Shown here: in pieces, positions 34,392-43,424 of the stretch
How positions within the stretch are numbered: the first letter of the stretch is position 1
Layout of the letters: each line of letters opens with the position of its first letter
From: Kibdelosporangium philippinense
GTDB taxonomy: Bacteria; Actinomycetota; Actinomycetes; Mycobacteriales; Pseudonocardiaceae
Assembly (NCBI RefSeq): GCF_021390435.2
Contig: NZ_JAJVCN010000001.1
Location: 1,302,001-1,366,000 of the forward strand
Length of the DNA stretch: 64,000 nt
Reading direction: 5' to 3'
Notes under the pieces: model-generated
Database searches by the model: none
The model's input: the letters and a program-made list of their open reading frames with translations, nothing else
What the model was told of the DNA's origin: nothing
Program-made: the position numbers and the translations under genes

Positions 34392-35008
34392 TGAGCGTCC
34401 TCCCTGTTCTCAGTGATTTCACGCAGTCCTCGCCACAGAAGATCGGCAGTGAGCGCGACGATGTGCTCGCGCGGGATGTCCCGGTTGCGCCACCACCACG
34501 TAGCGATGGCGTTGAGCGCGCTCTTGGCAGCCTCGGCAAGAACCTCATCAGCCCGGTCGCGCTCAATCTCAACCGACAGGTTCAGCCTCGGCACAAGCCG
34601 GAAGAGACCCGCGAGCTGCTCGGTCGCCCGTTTTTGCCCGCGTTGGTGCGCCTGCGCGACAACCTCATCACTCGGCGCCTCGCCGAAGATCATCCGCCAG
34701 GCAAGCTCGTTGTGCTCGATCCATGCGTAGATCGCTCGAACCCGATCATGAAGCAAGTCATACGCGCCAACCCGTTCCGTCGGTGCGGACCAGTCGTCGA
34801 TCAAGGAATTAACCTGCTGCTCCAGCAAAGTCGCGTACAGGTCGGCCTTGGAGGCGAAGTGGTCGTAGAGCACCGGTGTGCTGATTCCGGCCCTTGTCGC
34901 GACTTCACGCATCCCTGCTGCGGCGTACCCGGTTGTGGCGAACACCTCTGCCGCCGCGGCAAGGATCTGCTCTCGTCGTTGTTGCTTGCTCATCCGCTTA
35001 CCTGACAT
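34388..35008 (-). CDS. TetR family regulator
   Basis: 206 residues. HTH at 15-60 (REQILAAAAEVFATTGYAAA, MREVATRAGISTPVLYDHFA), generic TetR C-terminal helices. ATG 35008 lies within a large inverted repeat (35002-35046), so the gene is presumably autoregulated and may be leaderless; ATG 34993 is an alternative start. Coupled to the SnoaL-like gene. Confidence 0.85.
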   Translation of the reverse strand: MSGKRMSKQQRREQILAAAAEVFATTGYAAAGMREVATRAGISTPVLYDHFASKADLYATLLEQQVNSLIDDWSAPTERVGAYDLLHDRVRAIYAWIEHNELAWRMIFGEAPSDEVVAQAHQRGQKRATEQLAGLFRLVPRLNLSVEIERDRADEVLAEAAKSALNAIATWWWRNRDIPREHIVALTADLLWRGLREITENREDAQ

Positions 35009-35046
35009 CGGTTAGGTACGGTATCACGGAACCTAACGACTGTCAG
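35002..35046. promoter_or_regulatory. Nested inverted-repeat operator of the TetR gene
   Basis: CTGACA-N4-TTAGGT-N13-ACCTAA-N4-TGTCAG, two perfectly symmetric half-site pairs around one centre, overlapping the start codon. Confidence 0.65.
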
Positions 35047-35284
35047 GTTGTCGTGGTCAGGACCTCTCCAATTGGGCCGAAACCCATGCGGTCGAGGGCT
35101 GCGGCAACGCCACGATGAGGCGGTCGTCATGGCCTGCTAATGGTGTGTCTCGGAACGTTGTCGCGTTTGTGCGGCGGAGCCGGTCTCTGTTAGCCAGGAT
35201 CAATCCGAGGTGGTCCGAGTGGCCCCGAACGAGGCATTTCCCCAGCGGGAGGGCCACCTCCTGCGTCGTCCGGCGCTGGTCACG

Positions 35285-35400
35285 CCCGCGACTGTTCGCG
35301 AGGGCCGAGTTAGCGGCGTCCAACGCCAATGCCAGGAGTTTCAGGCTTGCTGATCGGGCGTTGCTGAACCGGTGTTCAGCTCGGTGACCTGCAGGTTTCC
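35285..35400 (+). repeat. Intergenic modular repeat
   Basis: GAGGGCCGAGTTAGCGGCG, TCCAACGCC, AATGCCAGGAGTTTCAGG, then GGTGACCTGCAGGTTT. This copy joins the GAGGGCCGAGTT head to the AATGCCAGGA tail, a different combination from its relatives. Confidence 0.6.
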
Positions 35401-35600
35401 TTGGTGACACAGCGCGGAGGTCGCCATGGCCGCGGTCACGCTGACGTGCCACGACGCCGTGCGGGCGGTAGGCCGTTGCGAGGGGAAGATTCGTGGCGTT
35501 CAACGCCGTCAAGGTGGCCTTCACGGCATCAACGTGGGTAACAGGTGTGGTATGTGTGACAGGTGTGACTTGGGTGATGATTGATCGTCCATTATGGACA
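35401..35600 (+). repeat. Composite intergenic repeat with palindrome end
   Basis: GAGGGGAAGATTCGTGGCG, TTCAACGCC, hairpin GTCAAGGTGGCCTTCAC, spacer with three GTGACA/GTGTGA words, then the perfect palindrome GTCCATTATGGAC (35588-35600). Matches 52675-52803. Confidence 0.65.
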
Positions 35601-35992
35601 GACCGGAAGCTCGGTTACATGGTCAACGATTTGAGACGAGCCACCAGTGAGGCTTCGCCTCGGACCGCCGAGCGAGTGGCCAAGTTCGTAGTCGACTCGA
35701 TTTGGCCAAGCTCACGCAGGGACTCGCGGTCATGATCGGCAGACCGCCGCCGCCCGCCGCGCCCAGTCCGAACGCTGCCAGCGATCGGTTATGCCACCCA
35801 AGTGGCTGGTCAGGCCTCTGGCTGCAAGAAATGGAGCGGGCAACCACGTTACGCAGTCTCGAAACTTGACTCAAGTGTTCAGAATCCAGATCCCAAGGCG
35901 CTACTCCGATTCGGAGACTGCGCTCCGAATCGGTGGCCCCTGACGGGGCAGCGTGACGGGCCGGGGTTGTCGGCGGACCTACTGTCCGGGAG
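35601..35992. other. Gene-free stretch with an 11-bp inverted repeat
   Basis: No convincing gene. A perfect inverted repeat CCGATTCGGAG-ACTGCG-CTCCGAATCGG is at 35906-35933, and TACTGT at 35981 lies 7 nt before the ATG of the next gene, a possible leaderless -10 box; the repeat may be its operator. Confidence 0.45.
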
Positions 35993-36558
35993 ATGGCCGA
36001 TGAGTTCAGCCAACGCTACAGTGACCTGCTGACCGGTAGCTACGACTGTGTGGACCGGATCGTGCTCAACGCCTACAACCCGTTGTGTCACAACGCGGGC
36101 GGGTTCCGGGTGTGGTGGCGGCGGTGGCACGAGGATTCCGACGAGCAGTTGGACAACACCCACCTGATGCGGCTGGCCGGCCGGTTCGCTCGCCGGGTGC
36201 GGGCCTGGGCCGGCGCGCACGGGGTCCCGGTGATCGACTGCAAACGCGGGGAACGCAAACACCGGATCGCTGAAGAGTATCTGGCCACCCACACGGTGGG
36301 GACCGGGGTGTTCCTCATCCTGGTCGCCCGCGCGCCCGCGACGGTGTGGGAGGTCCACCGCTCTGCCCAGGGCGCGATCCGCGATCTCGCCAAGAAGTCC
36401 GCGTTCGTCAACCACTACTCGTTTCACATCATGGATCCGCAGTGGGGACACGTCACGGTCAAGATGTCCGGGCATCCGCCGTTCGCCGCGCAGGTGATCC
36501 TCAACGGACACGAGTACGTGGCCTGCCGAGCACGAACGACCGGGATCGGGTTCACTAA

Positions 36559-37448
36559 GAGTTCCTAACAGAAGGTTTTGACGTGTCGGTAGCAGATCAC
36601 GCATGTGGCCAGACCGAGGAACGCCTCGTGGATGTCGGCGCGGCGTTCCCATCGGATACGCAGGCGCCGCATCCCGTGGTACCACGCGATTGTGCGCTCC
36701 ACGACCCACCTGATCGCGCCGAGCCCGGAGCCGTGTTCCCTTCCACGCTCGGCGATCTGTGGGTCGATGCCCATACCGCGCAACTCACCACGGTGTTGGG
36801 CAGAGTCATAGGCGCGGTCGGCGTAGAGCTCGTCGGGGCGGCGGCGAGGACGCCCGCGCCTGCCCCGCACTGGCGGGATTGCCTCGACCAGCGGGAGGAG
36901 TTGAGTGACGTCATTGACGTTGCCACCGGTCAGGCCGACGGCCAGCGGGATGCCGCCGCCCTCGGTGATCACGTGGTGCTTGGAGCCTGGCCGGGCGCGA
37001 TCGACCGGGCTCGGCCCGCTTTTGGGCCGCGGCGCGCCGCCCGCGCGTGCGAGCTGTCGATCACCGCTCGCGACCAGTCCAGCCTCCCGGCCGCGTTCAG
37101 CTCGGCCAAAAGCGCCTCGTGCAGCCGTTGCCACACCCCGGCATCGTTCCACTCCGCCAGGCGCCGCCAGCAGGTCATCCCTGACCCGAACCCCAGCTCC
37201 TGGGGCAGGAACTCCCACTGGATACCGGTGTGCAGCACGAACAAGATGCCTTGCAGGACGAGACGATCCGGCAGCCGCTTGGGGCCTGGCCGGGACAACG
37301 CGTACTCCCAGCGCGGCAACAGTGGCTCGATTCGTTCCCACAGGTCGTCGGGGACGATCCATGGCGGCTGCTCACCTTTCCTCACTCGTTTCATGATCAA
37401 CGATCACGAACCTTCAGGCACCACAAGTGATAAACTTGTTAGGAACTC
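36559..37448 (-). mobile_element. IS5-family insertion sequence A
   Basis: 890 bp with ends GAGTTCCTAACA and the inverted copy TGTTAGGAACTC, flanked by TAA (36556-36558, 37449-37451), a 3-bp target duplication as in the IS427-type subgroup. Confidence 0.88.
36565..37394 (-). CDS. IS5-family transposase made by -1 frameshift
   Basis: Two overlapping frames: first part 36969-37394 (KRVRKGEQPPWIVPDDLWER, AVIDSSHARAARRG) carries the first catalytic Asp; the second, ending at 36565, carries YADRAYDS and VVERTIAWYHGMRRLRIRWE (second Asp and Glu). They overlap at the classical slippery heptamer C-CCA-AAA (minus strand, 37020-37026), and the second frame is -1 relative to the first. A fused enzyme of about 275 residues is expected. 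Confidence 0.85.
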
Positions 37449-37451
37449 TAA

Positions 37452-38388
37452 GAGGGCATCTGATCTTAGTTAGGCAAGAATGTCTGCTTTGGGTGGATCG
37501 TTTCGCCAGGTTTGGGTGGATTCCCCGGTCAGGGTGCGGCTCATTATGTTAGTCATCGCCCAGTGGACCATCGTGCGCGACCGCTGGGGCAGGGCTTCGT
37601 AGTCGCGCGCGAGTCGGCGGTGTTGCATCAGCCAGCCCAGACTGCGCTCCACTACCCACCGCCGGGGCAACACGTGGAATCCCTTGGCAGAAGGGCGTTT
37701 GACGACCTCAACCCGGATACCCCGCTGGGCTCCATGACGGATGACTGTGTTGTTGTAGCCGCCGTCCACCCATGCCGCCGACACGGTCGGATGCGCAGCG
37801 GCGAGATGATCGAGAACCTGTTGCCCGCCAGCGGAATCCTGCACCGACGCCGCGGTCACGATTACCGCCAGCAGCAGGCCGAGCACATCGGTGGCGATGT
37901 GCCGTTTGCGGCCCTTGATCTTCTTGCCCGCGTCGATACCCTGACTGGATTCGCTGACATTGCAGGAGGTTTTCACGCTCTGCGAGTCGATGATCGCCGC
38001 CGTCGGGGCAGCAGCGCGGCCTTTCGCGACGCGGACTTGGTCACGCAACAGGTCATGCAGCGTTTCCGTTGTGCCATCGGCTTCCCACTTGGCGTAGTAG
38101 TCATAAACCGTCTTGCAGGGCGGGAAGTCGTGCGGCAGATACTCCCAGGCGATCCCGGTCCGGCACACGTACAGGATCGCGTTCACGATCTCCCGCAAGT
38201 CATGCACGCGCATCACGGTTCCCGGCCCACGCCGGGCAGCACGCCACGCCGTCAGCGTTGGCTCGATCAACGCCCAGCGAGTATCGGACAAGTCGCTGCG
38301 GTACGCACGCCGGGGCCCCACAAGTTGATCAAGGTATCAGCCGTCACCCGACACAGACATATCGCCCCAACCAAGATCAGATGCCCTC
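37452..38388 (-). mobile_element. IS5-family insertion sequence B
   Basis: 937 bp with ends GAGGGCATCTGATCTTAG and the inverted copy at 38371-38388 (one or two mismatches), flanked by TAA on both sides (37449-37451 and 38389-38391). The left TAA is shared with element A. Confidence 0.88.
37470..38321 (-). CDS. IS5-family transposase (element B)
   Basis: 283 residues, single frame. DDE motifs: AAIIDSQSVKTS, AAWVDGGYNN and VVERSLGWLMQHRRLARDYE. N-terminal YRSDLSDTRWALIEPTL is typical of this IS5 subgroup. GTG start. Intact. Confidence 0.9.
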   Translation of the reverse strand: MGPRRAYRSDLSDTRWALIEPTLTAWRAARRGPGTVMRVHDLREIVNAILYVCRTGIAWEYLPHDFPPCKTVYDYYAKWEADGTTETLHDLLRDQVRVAKGRAAAPTAAIIDSQSVKTSCNVSESSQGIDAGKKIKGRKRHIATDVLGLLLAVIVTAASVQDSAGGQQVLDHLAAAHPTVSAAWVDGGYNNTVIRHGAQRGIRVEVVKRPSAKGFHVLPRRWVVERSLGWLMQHRRLARDYEALPQRSRTMVHWAMTNIMSRTLTGESTQTWRNDPPKADILA

Positions 38389-39728
38389 TAAGGAGGGCAA
38401 CTGCTTCACCGCCGTTGCCGACCCGCAGGCTCTGGCTCAGCTCGCAGACACCTTGTCGCAATCGGCGACTGCAGGGCGGCTGGGCCAGGTCTGCGACCGG
38501 TGGATCTCTTCGGCCTGCCTGTGCTTCGGCCTCGACCTGGACGAGCAGGCCCGCAGCTGCTTCCGGTATGCCTACTCGGTCTATCAGGTCGAGTACAGCC
38601 GCAACCTGCTGTTCCAGTGCGGCGGGCGGATGGAAGACCTGTTCACCATGATGGTCGACCGCACCCGGTCCCGGCTGACCGTGCCGGTCCTACGAACCCT
38701 GTTCGGTGCCAAGCATCGCCCCCCACCTCACTCGCGCGGCCACACCACCAACGCTGGAAGTCGTGATCGAGAAACCTCGGTACGGCCTGACCTGGTTCAA
38801 GGTCCACTTTGGGCTCCTGACATTGAAGGCCTACACCAAAGGCGAACACGTCCTGCGTTTCGAGGCGACCGTGCACAACACCAAACAACTCGGCTGCGGC
38901 CGGATGCTGGACCGCTTCGGCGAGATCGTCACCAGGCTGGTCGGCATGGCCGAACGGTTCTGCACGATGCTGGACTGCGTCGATATCGGCTTCATCCCCG
39001 ATGCCACGCTGGACGAGCTGCCGCTACCGTCTCAGATCGCGGCAACGCGGGTTGGCGGGGTCGATCTGAACAAGCCCAGGATCCGCGCGGCCCTGGCCGC
39101 GGTGCTTGCCCTATCGATCGCCCCTGGCGGCTTCACCGTCGCCGACGCCGCCGCCAAGGTCCGCACGATGACCGGACACGTCGACTACACAATCCGCCAG
39201 GCGGCTTATGACCTGCGCAAGTTACGCGGCAAGAGCCTGGTGCACAAGCCTGGTCGATCCCATCGCTACTACGTCTCACCCTCAGCCACCCGAATCATCA
39301 CAGCCCTGCTGACGCTGCGCGAGCAGGTCATCGCCCCCATCGTCGCCGGCGTCCGCGTCCCTCGCCGCGGACGCCCACCCACCACCTGGACCCGCATCGA
39401 CCGCGACTATGAAACCCTCCGCCGCGACATGCACACCCTCTTCCACGACCTCGGCATCCTCACAGACACCGTCGCGGCATAGACAACTCTTTGTCGATCC
39501 GGAATCCGCAAGTCGCTAGCCGGGGGCGACAGCTTCGACCGCGTGTTGATAGCGGACGGTTCGCGTAGGCCGAACAGGGAAGTGAAGCTGGGGCAATAAG
39601 ATATGGAGAACGCTGTTCTTCGAACGTTCCGGATGGTGTCACGGCACAGTGGACGGTTGGTGCTGTCGAGTCAGCTGAGGCGAGCGCGGCGGCGCCTGAG
39701 TTTGCAGCTCCATTCTTGAGGATTTGAG

Positions 39729-40403
39729 GTGATCGTGAATGGATGTGTCGATGAATTCTGCTTCTCAGCAGGTGTCGAGGGTAGTCCGGACAGATGCTGG
39801 CCTGTGCGCTCTGGCAGATGCCGTTGACAGCAGACGGAGTACTTCGCGGAAGCAGGTGACTCCGATGACTGGGACGACTGGGTTTCGGACGATGAGCTCC
39901 TGATCCAGGCCATCTCCGCTGGGGCCGTCGTCCCCATTGGAGTTGGGGCGGATGGAGTCTTCGAGGTACTGATTCGCTGGAACCTCGCTGGCTCAGGGCT
40001 TACGGAGCGAGAAAGGCGCTGCGTTCTCGTCTCCTCTGAACCGTATCTTTTGACCTCGCCAGGTGTGGTCTACCTTGGCGGGCTTGAGGAGTCGGGCGAC
40101 CTCCCCGGGCGGGAGACGAATCGAATCGAGCTGCCGACTGGACGTTATTCGGTCGTGGTCCATCTTGTTGACTGGAAGGCTGATCCGGGCTCAGTGGGGG
40201 AGGATGGACGCCCGCGCGAAGGTGCCTTGCCGGATTTCGTCGTGGAGGTTCATGTCGAAGCAGAGCCGGGAAAGGTCTATATAGAACCAGGTCTGTCACC
40301 TTTGAGCGGGCCTGAGGTCGTGCGCGTGGAGTGGAGGGAATCTTGGAGGTCGAGATCGACAGAGTCACGTACGTCAGCCACGAGCACCCGGTGCGCAGGG
40401 TAG
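39729..40403 (+). pseudogene. Unknown soluble protein with in-frame TGA
   Basis: One open frame from GTG 39729 (GAGG upstream) reads VIVNGCVDEFCFSAGVEG and on through SGRCR, meets TGA at 39825-39827, then continues in the same frame with EYFAEAGDSDDWDDWVSDD and a beta-rich domain to 40403. Coding character is good on both sides, so this looks like one gene broken by a nonsense codon or small indels. A TTG at 40050 could start a shorter product of 117 residues. Next to a DUF4265 gene it overlaps; such pairs often resemble toxin-immunity genes (inference). Confidence 0.5.
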
Positions 40404-40692
40404 ACACGAACTACATAGCCATGGTTGACCTGTCCAGGTTCGAGTTGCCTGGAATGCTTGAGCAACTGTGGCTTCGGCAGGTTGACGGTGGATACGAGAT
40501 TTGTTGCTTGCCTTTCTATGTGTACGGCCTCGCGTTGGGTGATGTGGTTGAGAAGAATGCGGAAGACTTTGTTACTCGGCGGGTCAAGAGTTCGGGACGG
40601 CGGGTTCTGAGAGTTCTGTTTTCTGAAGCCGGAGCTGAGGACGATAGTCGGCTTTCCTTGTGTGAGGCCATCGCCTCCGTCGGTCTGCTTAG

Positions 40693-42354
40693 CCCAGGTG
40701 TTTCATGTGATCCCGGGATGATCTTGTGTTGAGTCTGGTTGATCTCGCGGCGAGCGATTCGAGAGATAGGCGCGAGCATGCCGCCGACCTGCTGTCGTGT
40801 CGGCCGCTCCGGGGTCTTTCGGGTCGTCGGGACAGGGTGGACGGGTCAGGTGAACGCGGCACGGATCCTCAACCACGCCTCGGCGATGGCATCGGCGTAT
40901 TTCCAGGTCCGGTCGATACGGAGGCGGACCTGCCGGGCGCTGCGGGTGATGCGGGCGGCCACGTGCAACACCAGATTGCGGAAGGTGGCGATCTCGGCAT
41001 GCGCCAACTCCGGTGTGCCGGTGAACCCGAGCAGTTTGGCCCAGCACACCAGATCCGTGGCTGCCAGCAGGGTTTCCAGCCAGGCGACGTTCTCATCCCA
41101 CCCCCGGCAGGGAAGGTTACGCAGCCCGGCGGCTTTGCCTTCCCGGATGCGGTCTTCGACCCGGGCGTGCTGGCGGTGGTCAAGCTCCAGCCCGGCGTTC
41201 TGACCGGGGATCACCCGCTCGGGAATGTCGGTGATGAACGCGGTGATCCGGTGCCCGTCGACGTCGGTGAACCGCAACTGCGCACCGGGATGGGGACGTT
41301 CGGCGCGCAGCAGCACCCGGGAGCCTTCCGGCCAGGCTGTCAGGTCCAGCAGGCCGGTGACCTCGGCGACCCAGGCGCCGTCCCGGATCCCGCCATCCGA
41401 CTCGATCGCGGATTGCCAGCACTGGTCGGGCACCTCATCCACGATGGCCTGGATGCGGGCGTCCACGGGGAACCCGAAGGAGAACCACACCCCACGATCC
41501 CGGCACGCCGTCGCGAAGGCGTGGGTGGCGCCGGCGGAGTCCGAGCGGGCCACCACCCGCACCGTGTCCGGGTCACCCGGCCGAGGCCGGGCGTGCTCGG
41601 GCAGGGCGGCCAACGCCTGCTCCAGCACGGTGACATGATCGGCGGCGGTGTTGCTGCCCGCGTTGCCCGGACGCAGCAACCCGGCCAGGGCCTCGCCGCC
41701 GGAGACCTCCGGGCGGTCCAGAAACGCCAGCAACGGGTGAAACCCGAACGTGCGTTTCCAGGTTTTCGCCGCGTTTTGCTTGGTCTCCGCGTGCGAGATC
41801 GTGACTGTGGCGTCGAAATCGATCCGCAGCAGCTGTGTCAGGTCCGGGGTGGCGCCGGCGGCCCAGGCCCGTTCCCGTGCCGCTGCCCGCGCGGCACGCA
41901 CCCTGGACAGATGGGCCGGGTCAACGCGGTCCAGCATCCGCCAGGTGGTCGGCATCGACGCGACCGGCCCGCATACCTCGTGCCGGTCGCCGAACACCTC
42001 GATGTGGGAGACACAGTCGCCGCCATCTGCGATCGCGACCGCCAGGTCGGTGAACACCCGGCCTGGCGCGTGCTGCCACCGTCCGGCATAGGTGTCGGCC
42101 AGCGCAGTGCTGATCCCGCTCACCAGCCCGGTATCCCAGGCCAGTTCCCGCAGCATTCCGACCCCGGCATGCGACACGACACCCGTACCGTCCGCGCTGA
42201 CCTTGACCCGGCGGGACCGTTCGATACGCTTCATCCGCGAAGTGCCTTCCCGTTCGAGAACCTGGACCCTAGACAAGTCCCAGTTTCCCTTACAGGGCAG
42301 GCACTTCGTTCTATCTACGGCTCGTGTCGCGGCTATCCGCGTGAAACACCTGGG
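40693..42354 (-). mobile_element. IS1380-family insertion sequence, second type
   Basis: 1662 bp. Ends CCCAGGTGTTTCA and the inverted GAAACACCTGGG; TTAG flanks both sides (40689-40692, 42355-42358). A 4-bp duplication is typical of IS1380. Different from the element at 17860. Confidence 0.9.
40846..42234 (-). CDS. IS1380-family transposase
   Basis: About 462 residues from ATG 42234 (KRIERSRRVKVSADGTGVVS, the standard N-terminus of this family; the frame continues to 42276). Catalytic segments LLRIDFDATVTISHAETKQN and VRVVARSDSAGATHAFATAC, C-terminal FRNLVLHVAARITRSARQVR. Intact. Confidence 0.9.
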   Translation of the reverse strand: MKRIERSRRVKVSADGTGVVSHAGVGMLRELAWDTGLVSGISTALADTYAGRWQHAPGRVFTDLAVAIADGGDCVSHIEVFGDRHEVCGPVASMPTTWRMLDRVDPAHLSRVRAARAAARERAWAAGATPDLTQLLRIDFDATVTISHAETKQNAAKTWKRTFGFHPLLAFLDRPEVSGGEALAGLLRPGNAGSNTAADHVTVLEQALAALPEHARPRPGDPDTVRVVARSDSAGATHAFATACRDRGVWFSFGFPVDARIQAIVDEVPDQCWQSAIESDGGIRDGAWVAEVTGLLDLTAWPEGSRVLLRAERPHPGAQLRFTDVDGHRITAFITDIPERVIPGQNAGLELDHRQHARVEDRIREGKAAGLRNLPCRGWDENVAWLETLLAATDLVCWAKLLGFTGTPELAHAEIATFRNLVLHVAARITRSARQVRLRIDRTWKYADAIAEAWLRIRAAFT

Positions 42355-42518
42355 TTAGTGAGTCGAATGGCGACCGGCATGTCGCTATTGATGTTCCAGA
42401 CGTTTCAGTGATGCAACCAGTTTATGATTCAGTTCAACGTGACATATCGAGAGGTTCAGCTTTCTGGGAATGGGTCGGCGTCAGAGAGTTTTAACGAGAA
42501 TATGGTAGTGAGTAGAAC

Positions 42519-42941
42519 ATGGGTGAGGTCAGTGAGGAGCGACGGCTGACGGTGCTCGTGCTCCGCGGCCAGGTGAGAGTGATGAGCGCGCTCACCTGGC
42601 AGAGGCACTGTGACCGTACGTACCGGATCACCCTCGGCGGTCCTGATGGCCCGGTGACCGCGAGCGGGAACGACTTGTTTGAGGCGCTTCAACAGGTTCG
42701 TCTGCAACTGGAACCGCGAGGGTGGTCGATTGCGGTACACGGGGCCCGCAACGACACGTATCCGACAGGCATGATGCGCGACATGAATGGCGCGCAACGT
42801 GTGTACGTTCTTCGGCTCGGTCGGCACGTGCATCGAGCGCATCTCGTGTTCATCTTTCACGAGGCGGCCGTGGAAAGCCTTGGGACCGTGGAGGAGCAGA
42901 AGGCCTACTACCGGGACTGGCGGCTGAGTCTGAAGCGGTGA
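42519..42941 (+). CDS. Conserved hypothetical protein
   Basis: 140 residues, soluble, mixed alpha/beta (TYRITLGGPDGPVTASGNDL, LEPRGWSIAVHGARND, YVLRLGRHVHRAHLVFIFHE). I recall similar short proteins in Streptomyces and relatives with the TYPTGM.R.M.G motif, function unknown. It lies 24 nt after the restored DUF4265 stop, so the two were probably an operon before the IS came in. Ribosome site weak. Confidence 0.65.
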   Translation: MGEVSEERRLTVLVLRGQVRVMSALTWQRHCDRTYRITLGGPDGPVTASGNDLFEALQQVRLQLEPRGWSIAVHGARNDTYPTGMMRDMNGAQRVYVLRLGRHVHRAHLVFIFHEAAVESLGTVEEQKAYYRDWRLSLKR

Positions 42942-42963
42942 CCTGTGGTGTGTCACAGGAGGT

Positions 42964-43416
42964 TCAGTCGGGGAGTTCTCGATTGACGACGGTGAACACC
43001 TCGTCGTCGAGGAAAGGCCTGCCTGTGTTGAGCAGCCAGCGTTCTACTGCGCGGTCCGGGTCTCGGTGGTGTGCTAGTTCGCTGCCGCGCTTGGTCCAGA
43101 CGGTTCCGTTCTGGACTGTCACCGTTGCTTGTTTGAGTCGGACGATGAAGCCTCGGTAGCCGAGGGGGTTGGCTAATGGGCTGGGGGTTGCCGGGGGCAG
43201 GGCCGCCAGTTTTCCGTTGAGGATCGCAGTGTCCGCTGCTGACAGGCTCCAGGTTGGGTTTGGCCTGCCAGAGAAGATATCGAGTTCGACCCTTGCTTCT
43301 TCGGTCACCGTGACTGTGCTTCCTCCTCTTGGGACCGTTGGCTCTGGTGCTTCTCGACAGCTTGCCAGCAATAGTGCGAGAAGCACCAGAACGTGTTTTC
43401 CTGACCGTGTTTTGAT
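42964..43416 (-). CDS. Lipoprotein, paralogue of upstream gene's N-domain
   Basis: About 150 residues: positive n-region (KTRSGKH), hydrophobic LVLLALLLASC lipobox with the lipidated Cys, then VELDIFSGRPNPTWSLS and LGYRGFIVRL, the same motifs as in the N-domain of the gene upstream. No ATG, GTG or TTG stands before the signal peptide; AGGAG lies 5 nt before ATC 43416, so an AUC start is the best reading. GTG 43386 is possible but would remove the charged n-region. Eight nt after the upstream stop. Membrane-anchored, function unknown. Confidence 0.65.
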   Translation of the reverse strand: MKTRSGKHVLVLLALLLASCREAPEPTVPRGGSTVTVTEEARVELDIFSGRPNPTWSLSAADTAILNGKLAALPPATPSPLANPLGYRGFIVRLKQATVTVQNGTVWTKRGSELAHHRDPDRAVERWLLNTGRPFLDDEVFTVVNRELPD

Positions 43417-43424
43417 CGCGGCTC

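Larger units (their letters stand above)
35993..39482 (+). pseudogene. Conserved unknown gene split by two IS elements
   Basis: The 5' part (35993-36558) encodes MADEFSQRYSDLLTGSYDCV to GIGFTK; the 3' part resumes at 38392 with EGNCFTAVADPQALAQLADT. Removing both IS and two of the three TAA copies restores GIGFTKEGNCF. A frame change at a run of six C near 38717 separates LFGAKHRP from LTRAATPPTLEVVIEKPRYG, so there is also a frameshift (or sequencing error). The intact protein would be about 550 residues, of a widespread bacterial hypothetical family with a C-terminal winged-helix-like part. Function unknown. Confidence 0.8.
40331..42494 (+). pseudogene. DUF4265 gene interrupted by an IS
   Basis: The 5' part (40331-40692) encodes VEIDRVTYVSHEHPVRRVDT, GGYEICCLPFYVYGLALGDV and LRVLFSEAG, features I recognise as DUF4265. 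The IS cuts after codons for SVGLLS. Removing it with one TTAG copy restores the frame: SESNGDRHVAIDVPDVSVMQ onward to a TAA at 42492-42494. The current 3' end reads into the IS and stops at 40732. Function unknown. Confidence 0.75.

Noticed and set aside
40726..42411. 561-residue plus-strand frame
   Set aside because: Antisense to the IS1380-family transposase.
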